From contig NZ_CP192056.1 in NCBI RefSeq assembly GCF_050942215.1, positions 5,146,001 through 5,210,000 on the forward strand: 64,000 nucleotides of DNA. The letters are read 5' to 3'. Shown here one piece after another: positions 1 through 7,113 of this stretch (position 1 is its first letter; every line of letters begins with the position of its first letter). Under the pieces are notes generated by a model that had not been told where the DNA came from, did no database searches, and saw only the letters and a list, made by a program, of their open reading frames with translations. Both the position numbers and the translations under genes were made by a program. Origin of the DNA: Sphaerimonospora sp050942215. GTDB lineage: Bacteria; Actinomycetota; Actinomycetes; Streptosporangiales; Streptosporangiaceae.

Positions 1-105
1 GCCGCGTACGAGACCCCAAACCTCGTAGCCCTCGCTCAGCAGGTGTTCCGCGAGATAGGAGCCGTCCTGACCGGTGATGCCGGTGAGCAGCGCACGCCTG
101 GTCAA
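1..105 (-). CDS. gmd: GDP-mannose 4,6-dehydratase, N-terminal part (runs off the window)
   Basis: Only the first 35 codons lie inside the window, on the minus strand. They contain the Rossmann start ALLTGITGQDGSYLAEHLL, which is characteristic of GDP-mannose 4,6-dehydratases (short-chain dehydrogenase/reductase family), where GxxGxxG binds NADP. The enzyme makes GDP-4-keto-6-deoxymannose, a precursor of deoxysugars such as GDP-fucose and GDP-rhamnose. The chosen start is a TTG at 105-103, five bases after a GGAGGA ribosome site. It is divergent from the glycosyltransferase cluster at 375, which suggests a shared surface-glycan role. The remainder cannot be judged. Confidence 0.82.
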   Translation of the reverse strand, partial: MTRRALLTGITGQDGSYLAEHLLSEGYEVWGLVRG

Positions 106-199
106 CGGATCCTCCTCGCCTGAGTCCAACTCTGGTCTGTGATGACGCGAATGTACCGCCATGCCCGCTCACAGCCCCATCCGTCCGGCCATTCGATAC

Positions 200-213
200 T
201 AGAACGCGTTGCA
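200..213. promoter_or_regulatory. KstR-like TetR operator motif
   Basis: TAGAACGCGTTGCA fits the palindromic pattern T-N2-AAC-N2-GTT-N2-A described for KstR, a TetR-family repressor of steroid catabolism. It lies in the divergent region between gmd and the glycosyltransferase. A second perfect match lies at 4197 and a near match at 8350. Function at this copy is uncertain because the adjacent genes are glycan genes. Confidence 0.4.
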
Positions 214-374
214 CCGAATGACGTTCCAGTAAGCTAACCGCGCAGGTCCGGCGGCCTGTAGGTAAAGCGGGGAGCAATTCCACCTTGCCGTTTCCCCACA
301 GGGGTCCAATGGTAAGGTGCACTGGCAGCCCCCACAGGGGCACGGCTGGGAAAACGGCTGGAAAGGGGTGCCGC

Positions 375-1631
375 TTGGCGGAGAGGCTGCGAGTCGCGCT
401 GCTGTCCTACCGCAGCAAACCCACCTGTGGCGGTCAGGGGGTGTACCTGCGCCACATCAGCCGCGAACTCGTCGCACTCGGGCATCACGTCGAGGTCTTC
501 TCCGGCCAGCCGTACCCGGAGCTCGACGAGGGCGTCATACTCAACGAGGTCCCCAGCCTGGACCTCTACCGGGACGAGGACCCGTTCCGCACCCCGAAGC
601 TCGGGGAGTACCGCGACTGGATCGACGCGCTCGAGGTCGCCACGATGTGGACGGCGGGCTTCCCCGAGCCGCTGACGTTCAGCCTGCGCGCCTACCGCGA
701 GCTCAAGAAGCGCGTCGGGGACTTCGACGTGGTCCAGGACAACCAGACGCTCGGCTACGGCGTGCTCGGCATCCAGCGGCATTTCCCGGTGGTCGGCACC
801 ATCCATCACCCCATCAGCGTCGACCGGCGGATCGAGCTGGAAGCCGCCAAGGGATGGAAGAGGCTGTCGATGCGCCGGTGGTACGGCTTCGTGCGCATGC
901 AGAGCTTCGTCGCACCCCGGCTCAGCCCGATTCTCACCGTCAGCGAGTCGTCCCTCGCCGACATCCACCGCGACTTCGGGGTCCCGCAGTCCAACATGCG
1001 GCTGATCCCGCTCGGCGTCGACACCCGCTTCTTCCACCCTCGCCCGCGGTTGCCCAGGCGTCCGGGCTCGGTCGTGGCCGTGGCCAGCGCCGACTCGCCG
1101 ATGAAGGGGGTCGCGACGCTGCTGCGCGCGATCGCCAAGCTCGCCACGGAGCGGGAGGTCGACCTGACCGTGGTCAGCAGGCCGACCCCCGGCGGGCCGA
1201 CCGAGAAGCTGGTCGCCGAGCTGTCCCTGCACGACCGGGTCCGGTTCGTGCACGGTATCTCCGACGAGGAACTGGCCGAGCTGATCGCCACCTCCGAGGT
1301 GTCCGTCGTCCCCTCGCTGTACGAGGGCTTCTCGCTGCCGGCCGTCGAGCACATGGCGTGCGGGACACCGCTGGTGGCCAGCCGTACGGGCGCCCTGCCC
1401 GAGGTCGTCGGCGACGCCGCCGTCCAGGTCGCTCCGGGCGACGCCGAGGAGCTCGCGGCCGTGCTGCGGCGGCTGCTCGACTCCCCGCAGGAGCGGGCGG
1501 CGATCGGCCGCAAGGGCTACGACCGCGTGATGGAGCGGTACGCGTGGCCGGTCGTCGCGCGGCGCACCATCGAGGCGTACGGCGAGGCCATCGCGGCCCG
1601 TCGGGCCCGCACCGGCCGTACGGCCCGCTGA
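375..1631 (+). CDS. Glycosyltransferase family 4
   Basis: A cytoplasmic GT-B fold glycosyltransferase of about 418 residues. The N-terminal lobe begins RVALLSYRSKPTCGGQGVYL, the glycine-rich acceptor loop of GT4 enzymes. The C-terminal lobe has EGFSLPAVEHMACGTPLVAS, the E-x7-E nucleotide-sugar motif, followed by GALPEVVGD. The TTG at 375 is chosen because it follows GGAAAGGGG at a good distance; an upstream in-frame TTG at 285 would add 30 residues of poor quality. A methyltransferase and a prenyltransferase-like protein follow on the same strand, so a glycolipid or polyprenyl-linked glycan product is likely. Donor and acceptor are unknown. Confidence 0.85.
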   Translation: MAERLRVALLSYRSKPTCGGQGVYLRHISRELVALGHHVEVFSGQPYPELDEGVILNEVPSLDLYRDEDPFRTPKLGEYRDWIDALEVATMWTAGFPEPLTFSLRAYRELKKRVGDFDVVQDNQTLGYGVLGIQRHFPVVGTIHHPISVDRRIELEAAKGWKRLSMRRWYGFVRMQSFVAPRLSPILTVSESSLADIHRDFGVPQSNMRLIPLGVDTRFFHPRPRLPRRPGSVVAVASADSPMKGVATLLRAIAKLATEREVDLTVVSRPTPGGPTEKLVAELSLHDRVRFVHGISDEELAELIATSEVSVVPSLYEGFSLPAVEHMACGTPLVASRTGALPEVVGDAAVQVAPGDAEELAAVLRRLLDSPQERAAIGRKGYDRVMERYAWPVVARRTIEAYGEAIAARRARTGRTAR

Positions 1632-1675
1632 CCGATCCGACCCGAACCCTCCCGCGATCACGAAAGGTGGGGCGA

Positions 1676-2389
1676 GTGCTGACCGTCGACTTCAACCGGC
1701 TGCCCGTCGGGCCGGGAGACCGCGTTCTCGACCTGGGCGCCGGCGGGGGCCGGCACGCCTTCGAGGTGCTGCGCCGGGGCGCCGACGTCGTCGCCTTCGA
1801 CATGGACGCCGCCGAGCTCGAGGGCGTGGCCGCCATGTTCGCCGCGATGGACAAGGAGGGCGAGGTGCCCTCCGGCGCGTCCGGCGAGACCGTGGTCGGC
1901 GACGCGCTCGACATGCCGTTCCCGGACGCCTCGTTCGACCGCGTGATCGCGGCAGAGGTCCTGGAGCACATTCCCGATGACATGACCGCGATGCGGGAGA
2001 TCGTCCGGGTGCTCAAGCCCGGCGGCCGGGCCGCCGTCACGGTGCCCAGTTTCCTGCCCGAGCGGATCTGCTGGGCGCTCTCGGAGGAATATCACACCGT
2101 CCCCGGCGGCCATATCCGGATTTATACCTTGGCGGAGCTCCAGGCGAAGCTGAAATCCTGCGGACTCGAGGTGGGCGGCCACCATTACGCCCACGGCCTG
2201 CACGCGCCGTACTGGTGGATCAAGTGCGCGGTCGGCGTCAAGAACGACGAGCATCCGCTGGCGAAGGCGTACCACGAGCTGCTGGTCTGGGACATCATGA
2301 AGCGTCCTCTGATCACCCGGGTCGCCGAGGCCGTGCTCGACCCACTGATCGGCAAGAGCGTCGTGGTCTACGTCCGGAAGCCGGCATGA
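1676..2389 (+). CDS. Class I SAM-dependent methyltransferase
   Basis: A 237-residue protein with the class I methyltransferase fold. Motif I is VLDLGAGGGRHAFEVL near residues 17-32, followed by the acidic VVAFDMD, then VVGDALDMPFPDASFDRVIAAEVLEHI and the motif V/VI region VLKPGGRAAVTVP, typical of the Methyltransf_11 group. The GTG start follows AAGGTGG. The stop overlaps the ATG of the next gene (ATGA), so the two are translationally coupled. It sits between a GT4 glycosyltransferase and a prenyltransferase-like protein and probably modifies the same small molecule or glycan. Substrate unknown. Confidence 0.85.
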   Translation: MLTVDFNRLPVGPGDRVLDLGAGGGRHAFEVLRRGADVVAFDMDAAELEGVAAMFAAMDKEGEVPSGASGETVVGDALDMPFPDASFDRVIAAEVLEHIPDDMTAMREIVRVLKPGGRAAVTVPSFLPERICWALSEEYHTVPGGHIRIYTLAELQAKLKSCGLEVGGHHYAHGLHAPYWWIKCAVGVKNDEHPLAKAYHELLVWDIMKRPLITRVAEAVLDPLIGKSVVVYVRKPA

Positions 2390-3477
2390 CGGAGGTCCCG
2401 GACACACTGCCGGCGGTCTCCGGGATCATCACGCCCGATCAGGTGCTGCTGACGGCCCGGAGCATCGCGGCGATCCAGGAGCCCGACGGGGGCGTGCCGT
2501 GGCCGGACGGGCACGTCGACGCGTGGAACCACATCGAGTGCCTGATGGCGCTGACCGTCGCCGGCCTGCGCGACGAGGCGCGCCGCGGCTACGAATGGCT
2601 CGTACGGCACCAGCGGCCGGACGGCTCCTGGCCCATGAAGGTGGTCGGCGGTACGCCGGCCGACGCCGCCGGGGAGTCGAACCACGCCGCGTACATCGCG
2701 GTGGGCGTCTGGCACGACCTGCTGGTGACCGGTGACGAGGCCTTCGCCCGCGCGATGTGGCCGGTGATCGTCAGGGCCCTCGACTTCGTGACCGGCCTGC
2801 GGACGAGCCGGGGCGAGATCCTGTGGCAGCGTGACGCCGAAGGGGTCCCCGCGGCGTACGCGCTGCTCACCGGATGCTCGTCGATCTACCAGGGACTGCG
2901 CTGCGGCGTGCTGCTCGCCGAGCGGCTGGACGACCCTCAGCCCGACTGGGAGCTCGCCGCCGACATGCTGGGACACGTGATCGCCGCCCACCCGGAGGCG
3001 TTCACCGACAAGAGCCGTTTCTCGATGGACTGGTACTACCCCGTGCTCGGCGGTGCCGTACGCGGGCCCGAGGCGGTGCGGCGGTTCGACCGGGACTGGG
3101 ACACCTTCGTCGTGCCCGGCCTGGGCGTGCGCTGTGTCAGCGACGAGCCGTGGGTGACCGGAGCCGAGTCGTGTGAGCTGGCACTGGCCCTCGACGCGAC
3201 GGGCCTGCGCGAGCGGGCCCTGGACGTGTTCGCCGACATGCAGCACCTGCGGCACGAGGACGGCTCCTACTGGACCGGCTGGCAGTTCGTGAACGGCAGG
3301 CACTTCCCGCACGAACGCTCGGGCTACACGGCGGCCGCGGTGATCCTCGCGGCCGACGCCCTGTCGGAGGCCACGCCCGGCTCGGGCGTGTTCCGCGACA
3401 CCGGCGGCCATCTGGGCTCGGGAGGCGACCAGGTCGGCGGCACCGACGACTGCGGCTGCGAGCGCGCCCCGGCCTGA
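2386..3477 (+). CDS. Prenyltransferase/terpene-cyclase-like alpha/alpha barrel protein
   Basis: A 363-residue soluble protein with several QxPDGSW-like repeats: IQEPDGGVPW near residue 30, HQRPDGSWPM near 77, and HEDGSYWTGWQFVNG near 295. Such QW-type repeats mark (alpha/alpha) barrels of the prenyltransferase and squalene-cyclase superfamily, and similar proteins in actinomycete glycosyltransferase-methyltransferase clusters are usually annotated as prenyltransferases. No DXDD or DXDDT cyclase motif is visible, so catalysis is not established; a sugar-processing six-hairpin enzyme is an alternative. The start codon overlaps the stop of the preceding methyltransferase. The last 40 residues are Gly/Asp-rich and probably disordered. 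Confidence 0.65.
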   Translation: MTEVPDTLPAVSGIITPDQVLLTARSIAAIQEPDGGVPWPDGHVDAWNHIECLMALTVAGLRDEARRGYEWLVRHQRPDGSWPMKVVGGTPADAAGESNHAAYIAVGVWHDLLVTGDEAFARAMWPVIVRALDFVTGLRTSRGEILWQRDAEGVPAAYALLTGCSSIYQGLRCGVLLAERLDDPQPDWELAADMLGHVIAAHPEAFTDKSRFSMDWYYPVLGGAVRGPEAVRRFDRDWDTFVVPGLGVRCVSDEPWVTGAESCELALALDATGLRERALDVFADMQHLRHEDGSYWTGWQFVNGRHFPHERSGYTAAAVILAADALSEATPGSGVFRDTGGHLGSGGDQVGGTDDCGCERAPA

Positions 3478-3485
3478 CCATGAGG

Positions 3486-4124
3486 TCAATCGGAGACGCG
3501 CTCCAGGACGCGCAGGGATCCGACGGCGCGGACCTCGCTGAACCGCCCCGAGGCGAGAGCGCGCAGGTAGACCCGGTAGGGCACCTGCCCGCCGTCGGCC
3601 GGGTCGGGATAGATGTCGTGGAACACCAGCGCGCCCCCCGGCGTCACGTGCGGAGCCCAGCCCTCGTAGTCCTGCGTCACCGGCTCCTCCGCGTGGCCGC
3701 CGTCGATGAACAGCATCCCCAGCGGCGTGCGCCAGAACCTCGCGACGGTGGCGGAGGCGCCGACGACGGCGATGACCTCGTCCTCCAGGCCCGCGGCGGC
3801 GATGGTCTCACGGAAGAACGGCAGCGAGTCCATCCGGCCCGACCGCGGATCCACCAGCTCCGGATCGTGATGCGGCCAGCCCGGCTGGATCTCCTCCGAG
3901 CCGCGATGGTGGTCGACGGTGAACACGACCGTCCCCGCCGTCCGGGCGCCCGCGCCGAGATAGACGGCCGACTTCCCGCAATAGGTGCCGATCTCGCAGA
4001 CGGGGCCGCGGGAGCCGTACACCGAGGCGATCTCGAACAGGGCCAGCCCCTCCTCCGGCGGCATGAACCCCCTGGCCTCCTCGGCCAGGCGGCGAAGCTC
4101 GGCGGGCATCGTCGTCGCGCTCAT
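3486..4124 (-). CDS. Class I SAM-dependent methyltransferase (Methyltransf_24-like)
   Basis: A 212-residue methyltransferase. The SAM loop is VCEIGTYCGKSAVYLGAGA, followed by VVFTVDHHRGSEE, and later MLFIDGGHAEEPVTQDYEGW and GGALVFHDIYPD, an arrangement seen in macrocin- and cephalosporin-hydroxylase-like O-methyltransferases. The ATG at 4124 follows GGGGGAG. It converges on the GT4-methyltransferase-prenyltransferase operon with only 8 bp between stops, and the four genes probably act together. It shares the divergent region 4125-4431 with the ferredoxin gene. Substrate unknown. Confidence 0.82.
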   Translation of the reverse strand: MSATTMPAELRRLAEEARGFMPPEEGLALFEIASVYGSRGPVCEIGTYCGKSAVYLGAGARTAGTVVFTVDHHRGSEEIQPGWPHHDPELVDPRSGRMDSLPFFRETIAAAGLEDEVIAVVGASATVARFWRTPLGMLFIDGGHAEEPVTQDYEGWAPHVTPGGALVFHDIYPDPADGGQVPYRVYLRALASGRFSEVRAVGSLRVLERVSD

Positions 4125-4196
4125 GCGGTCTCCCCCCGTACGGCTCGGCCGGACGCCTGCCGTACAAGATTGTTTCATGTCCCTTGTCCGCGCTGA

Positions 4197-4210
4197 TGGA
4201 ACATGTTCTA
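4197..4210. promoter_or_regulatory. KstR-like TetR operator (perfect match)
   Basis: TGGAACATGTTCTA matches T-N2-AAC-N2-GTT-N2-A at every fixed position. It is in the 307-bp region between the divergent methyltransferase and the ferredoxin-alcohol dehydrogenase pair. The P450 gene has a near copy at 8350. This links ferredoxin, dehydrogenase and P450 as a possible lipid or steroid oxidation regulon. Confidence 0.55.
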
Positions 4211-4219
4211 CTTTGCATC

Positions 4220-4372
4220 GTGAAACAGCGCGATCAGATGACCTGGGATGAGATCGCCGAGTTCCGCCGGAACGACCATGCGCCGGTCGCCTCCGTGATC
4301 GAGCCGCTCCGCGGCGCGTCCCGGGATCACCGCGAGATCGGTTCCGGGCCGGGTGAGCGGGCGCCGGCGTGA
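4220..4372 (+). CDS. Doubtful small ORF
   Basis: A possible 50-residue protein starting at GTG, just downstream of the KstR-like box, with the segment MTWDEIAEFRRNDHA and high GC at third positions. No family is recognised, no convincing ribosome site precedes it, and the C-terminal half is Gly/Pro/Arg-rich. It may be a leader peptide, the remnant of a truncated gene, or simply promoter DNA. Confidence 0.18.
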   Translation: MKQRDQMTWDEIAEFRRNDHAPVASVIEPLRGASRDHREIGSGPGERAPA

Positions 4373-4431
4373 GGCCGGAGCGATCCGGAGAATGAGATCG
4401 CGATGACAGCCGCACGACTTGAGGAGACGCC

Positions 4432-4626
4432 ATGAAGATCCAGGTCGACTACGACGTGTGCGAGGCCAACGCCGTCTGCATGGGCCTCGCCCCGGAGGTC
4501 TTCGAGGTCGACGACCAGGACATGCTCCACGTGCTGATGCCGGAACCGCCCGCCGAGCTGCACGACCGGGTCCGGCACGCGGCACGGTCCTGCCCCAAGG
4601 CCGCCATCACCATCGTGGACGACTGA
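4432..4626 (+). CDS. Small 3Fe-4S-type ferredoxin (P450 redox partner type)
   Basis: A 64-residue acidic protein with Cys10 and Cys16 (VCEANAVCMGLAPEVFEV) and a third cysteine in SCPKAAI near residue 54. This C-x5-C ... CP pattern is that of the single-cluster [3Fe-4S] ferredoxins that donate electrons to bacterial P450s. The ATG follows GGAG by six bases. The zinc alcohol dehydrogenase begins 42 bp downstream on the same strand, and a P450 lies 2.5 kb away, so P450 CYP support is a sound inference. The KstR-like operator at 4197 probably controls it. Confidence 0.88.
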   Translation: MKIQVDYDVCEANAVCMGLAPEVFEVDDQDMLHVLMPEPPAELHDRVRHAARSCPKAAITIVDD

Positions 4627-4667
4627 CCGCCGGCCACTTCCCGCAGATCGGACGACCAGGAGACCCC

Positions 4668-5753
4668 ATGCGCGGCGCGCTCTTGCACGCGGTAGGCGAC
4701 GACAGACTCGACATCCGTGATGACTTCACGCTGACGCCGGTGGGACCGGCCGACGTACGCGTACGCATCAGGGCGACCGGGGTCTGTCATTCCGACCTGT
4801 CGGTGCTGTCGGGCGTGCTGCCCATGCCGCTGCCGGTGATCCCGGGTCACGAGGGCGCGGGCGAGGTCGTCGAGGTGGGCGACCGGGTGACCACCGTCAA
4901 GCCGGGCGACCACGTCATCATCAACTGGACACCCGCCTGCGGCGACTGCCAGAACTGCGTCGTCGGCCAGCCCAACCTCTGCATGACGTACATCATGAAG
5001 AGCTTCGCCGAGGCCAGGTTCCGCTACGACGGCGACAGGGCGGCGTTCGGCATGTCGGGCTGCGGCACCTGGGCCGAGGAGATCGTGGTCCCCTGGCAGG
5101 GCGCGGTCAAGGTCGACCCGGAGGTCCCCTTCGACGCCGCCGCGCTGATCGGGTGCGGGATCACCACCGGCGTCGGGGCCGTGCTCAACACGGCGAAGGT
5201 GCGGCCGGGGACGACCGTGGCCGTCGTCGGCTGCGGCGGCGTCGGCTTATCCGTCGTCCAGGGGGCCAGGCTGTCCGGCGCGACCACGATCCTGGCGATC
5301 GATCCGCTGGAGTCCAAGCACGAGCTCGCCAAGAAGGTGGGCGCGACCCACGCGTGCACGCCCGAGGGGCTCGAAGACGCGATCGGCACGCTGACCGGCG
5401 GCCACGGCTTCGACTACGGCTTCGAGGTGGTCGGGAGGTCCGCCGCGATCATGACGGCGTGGCAGGCGACCCGCCGCGGCGGCGACGTGATCGTCGTCGG
5501 GGCCGGCGCCATGGACGACCAGGTTCCGCTGTCGGCCTTCAGCCTGCTGTTCGAGGGCAAGAACCTGCTGAGCTCGATGTACGGCGGGGCCGACGTACGC
5601 AGGGATTTCCCGCGTTTCGCCGCCCTCTACAAGGCCGGCAGGCTCGACCTGGACAGCCTGATCAGCGCACGGATCAGGCTCGCCGACCTGAACGAGGCCG
5701 TCGCGGCACTCAGAAGCGGCGAGGTGCTCCGCCAGATCGTCGTCTTCGACTGA
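4668..5753 (+). CDS. Zinc-dependent alcohol dehydrogenase (class III/NDMA-dependent-like)
   Basis: A 361-residue medium-chain dehydrogenase. Catalytic zinc ligands are in GVCHSD and PGHEGAGEV; the structural zinc site is CGDCQNCVVGQPNLC. The nucleotide loop is VAVVGCGGVGLSVV with an acidic residue in AIDP, indicating NAD(H). GGADVRRDFPRFAALYKAG near the C-terminus resembles long-chain alcohol dehydrogenases of mycobacteria. The ATG follows AGGAG. It forms an operon with the ferredoxin, so it may oxidise an alcohol made by the nearby P450. The substrate is inferred only from the context. Confidence 0.86.
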   Translation: MRGALLHAVGDDRLDIRDDFTLTPVGPADVRVRIRATGVCHSDLSVLSGVLPMPLPVIPGHEGAGEVVEVGDRVTTVKPGDHVIINWTPACGDCQNCVVGQPNLCMTYIMKSFAEARFRYDGDRAAFGMSGCGTWAEEIVVPWQGAVKVDPEVPFDAAALIGCGITTGVGAVLNTAKVRPGTTVAVVGCGGVGLSVVQGARLSGATTILAIDPLESKHELAKKVGATHACTPEGLEDAIGTLTGGHGFDYGFEVVGRSAAIMTAWQATRRGGDVIVVGAGAMDDQVPLSAFSLLFEGKNLLSSMYGGADVRRDFPRFAALYKAGRLDLDSLISARIRLADLNEAVAALRSGEVLRQIVVFD

Positions 5754-5960
5754 CGACACCCCTCCCCACCCTCCCCCGCGTAATCCCCCCACCCCTCCCC
5801 CGTGATCTTGCACTTGCTCGCACGCACGCACCCTGAACTGCGCCGACCACTTCCGTGATCTTGCAGTTCCTCGCACACATACCCGCCGACCTGCGGCTTC
5901 GCCGTACGTGATCTTGCAGTTGGCGGCCGAAGAAACGGCATGCCCCGACGCCCCCGCCCG

Positions 5961-6935
5961 CTACGCCGCGTACCGACGATGCCGCGCCTCAGGGCTGCCG
6001 AGCAGCCGGAGCTGCCGTTGCAGCCGTACGGACTCCTCCGGGCTTGGCCGCCACCCGCCATCCCACAACCGTTCGGCGACCCGCTCGAGAAACGTCGCCG
6101 GGCTACCGAACAACTCGTCCTTTCGGACGATCACCAACGTCCATCCCAAGCGCCTGATCTGGGCCCTTCTCCACTCGTCGTGCGCCGTGTCCTCGGCGGA
6201 GGTGTGGTGCTCACCACCGTCGTACTCGATCCCGACCCGATACCGCTCCACCCCCATGTCCAGATACGCGACCCGTTCGTTCGGGAGGACGAGGCGGATC
6301 TGGGATCGCGGTCTGGGCAGGCCCGCGTCGGTGACGAGCACCCTGACCCAGCTCTCGGGCGGGCTCTGCGCGCCGCCGTCTCCGAGGTCGACGACCTCAC
6401 GAAGCCGTCTGGCGTTTCGTCGGCCCCCGAGTTCCGCCGCGCACGCGACGAGACCCGCCCTGGACACCCCTCTGGCCAGAAACTGGTCGAGCGCCGCGAC
6501 CGCCTCAAGTCGCGGTAACCAACGCGCGCAGTCCAGTGCCGTACGCTCCTGGGTGGTCAACGCCACGCCTCCCAGAGTGGTGACGTCGTACGGCGACAGC
6601 CGGTCGGTCTGGTAGGCGACGACACCGGGCCTGCGAGGAGGCGTACGAGCACGACTGAGCACGACGACCTCCACCGGCCACTGCGTCTGGCCCTTGCCGG
6701 GCGGCAGCACATCGAGCCCCCAGAGCCAGGCGGCGGTCCGGCGACACGCGATCACGTCGGGTGAGGTGGCCACGCCGACCGCCCGAGCGCGTACGGCCAG
6801 CGCCTGTGGGTCGGTGCCCGCGTAGAAGCCGCCGCGAGTGATCCGCTGAAGCCGTCCGGTCGCCACCATTCTGGACAGATCGGAATGCGTCAGTCCGTAC
6901 GCGCCGGCGAGCGGTGAAGAAAGATAGTCCTCCAT
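5961..6935 (-). CDS. AbiEi-like winged-helix plus DUF559 (Vsr-like) endonuclease-domain protein
   Basis: A 324-residue protein. Residues 1-75 (SDLSRMVATGRLQRITRGGFYAG) form the winged-helix segment seen in AbiEi-type antitoxins. Residues 234-285 carry the DUF559 signature EYDGGEHH (E237, D239), then RRLGWTLVIVRKDEL, the PD-(D/E)XK/Vsr-like nuclease core. This pairing is common and often multicopy in actinomycetes, and its biological role is not settled. The gene lies exactly inside an inverted-repeat element, and GATCTTGCGC and its complement bracket the upstream region 6942-7009. The ATG at 6935 is preceded by only a weak ribosome site. Self-mobilisation or autoregulation is inference. Confidence 0.82.
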   Translation of the reverse strand: MEDYLSSPLAGAYGLTHSDLSRMVATGRLQRITRGGFYAGTDPQALAVRARAVGVATSPDVIACRRTAAWLWGLDVLPPGKGQTQWPVEVVVLSRARTPPRRPGVVAYQTDRLSPYDVTTLGGVALTTQERTALDCARWLPRLEAVAALDQFLARGVSRAGLVACAAELGGRRNARRLREVVDLGDGGAQSPPESWVRVLVTDAGLPRPRSQIRLVLPNERVAYLDMGVERYRVGIEYDGGEHHTSAEDTAHDEWRRAQIRRLGWTLVIVRKDELFGSPATFLERVAERLWDGGWRPSPEESVRLQRQLRLLGSPEARHRRYAA

Positions 6936-6941
6936 GGCTCA

Positions 6942-7009
6942 GATCTTGCGCCGTCAGGCCATCCGTCCAGGCCGTTCGCCGTCCTTCTGTGGATAACCAG
7001 CGCAAGATC
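6942..7009. promoter_or_regulatory. Inverted copies of the element core around the DUF559 gene promoter
   Basis: GATCTTGCGC at 6942-6951 and its exact complement GCGCAAGATC at 7000-7009 flank the short upstream region of the DUF559 gene. They are internal copies of the dispersed repeat core. This placement suggests an operator bound by the protein's own winged-helix domain. Confidence 0.45.
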
Positions 7010-7113
7010 ACGAAAGGCATTCTCGCAGGTCGGCGAGGTCGACTGCGAGAAACTGCAAGATCACGACATGTGTTGTGGCTGGTCAGCCGCCATTGCTGCG
7101 AGCAAGTGCAAGA

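Noticed and set aside
234..1661. Long open frames on the minus strand opposite the glycosyltransferase, and similar ones opposite many genes
   Set aside because: They are high-GC shadow frames, Arg/Gly/Val/Asp-rich without motifs; the plus-strand frame has full family motifs.
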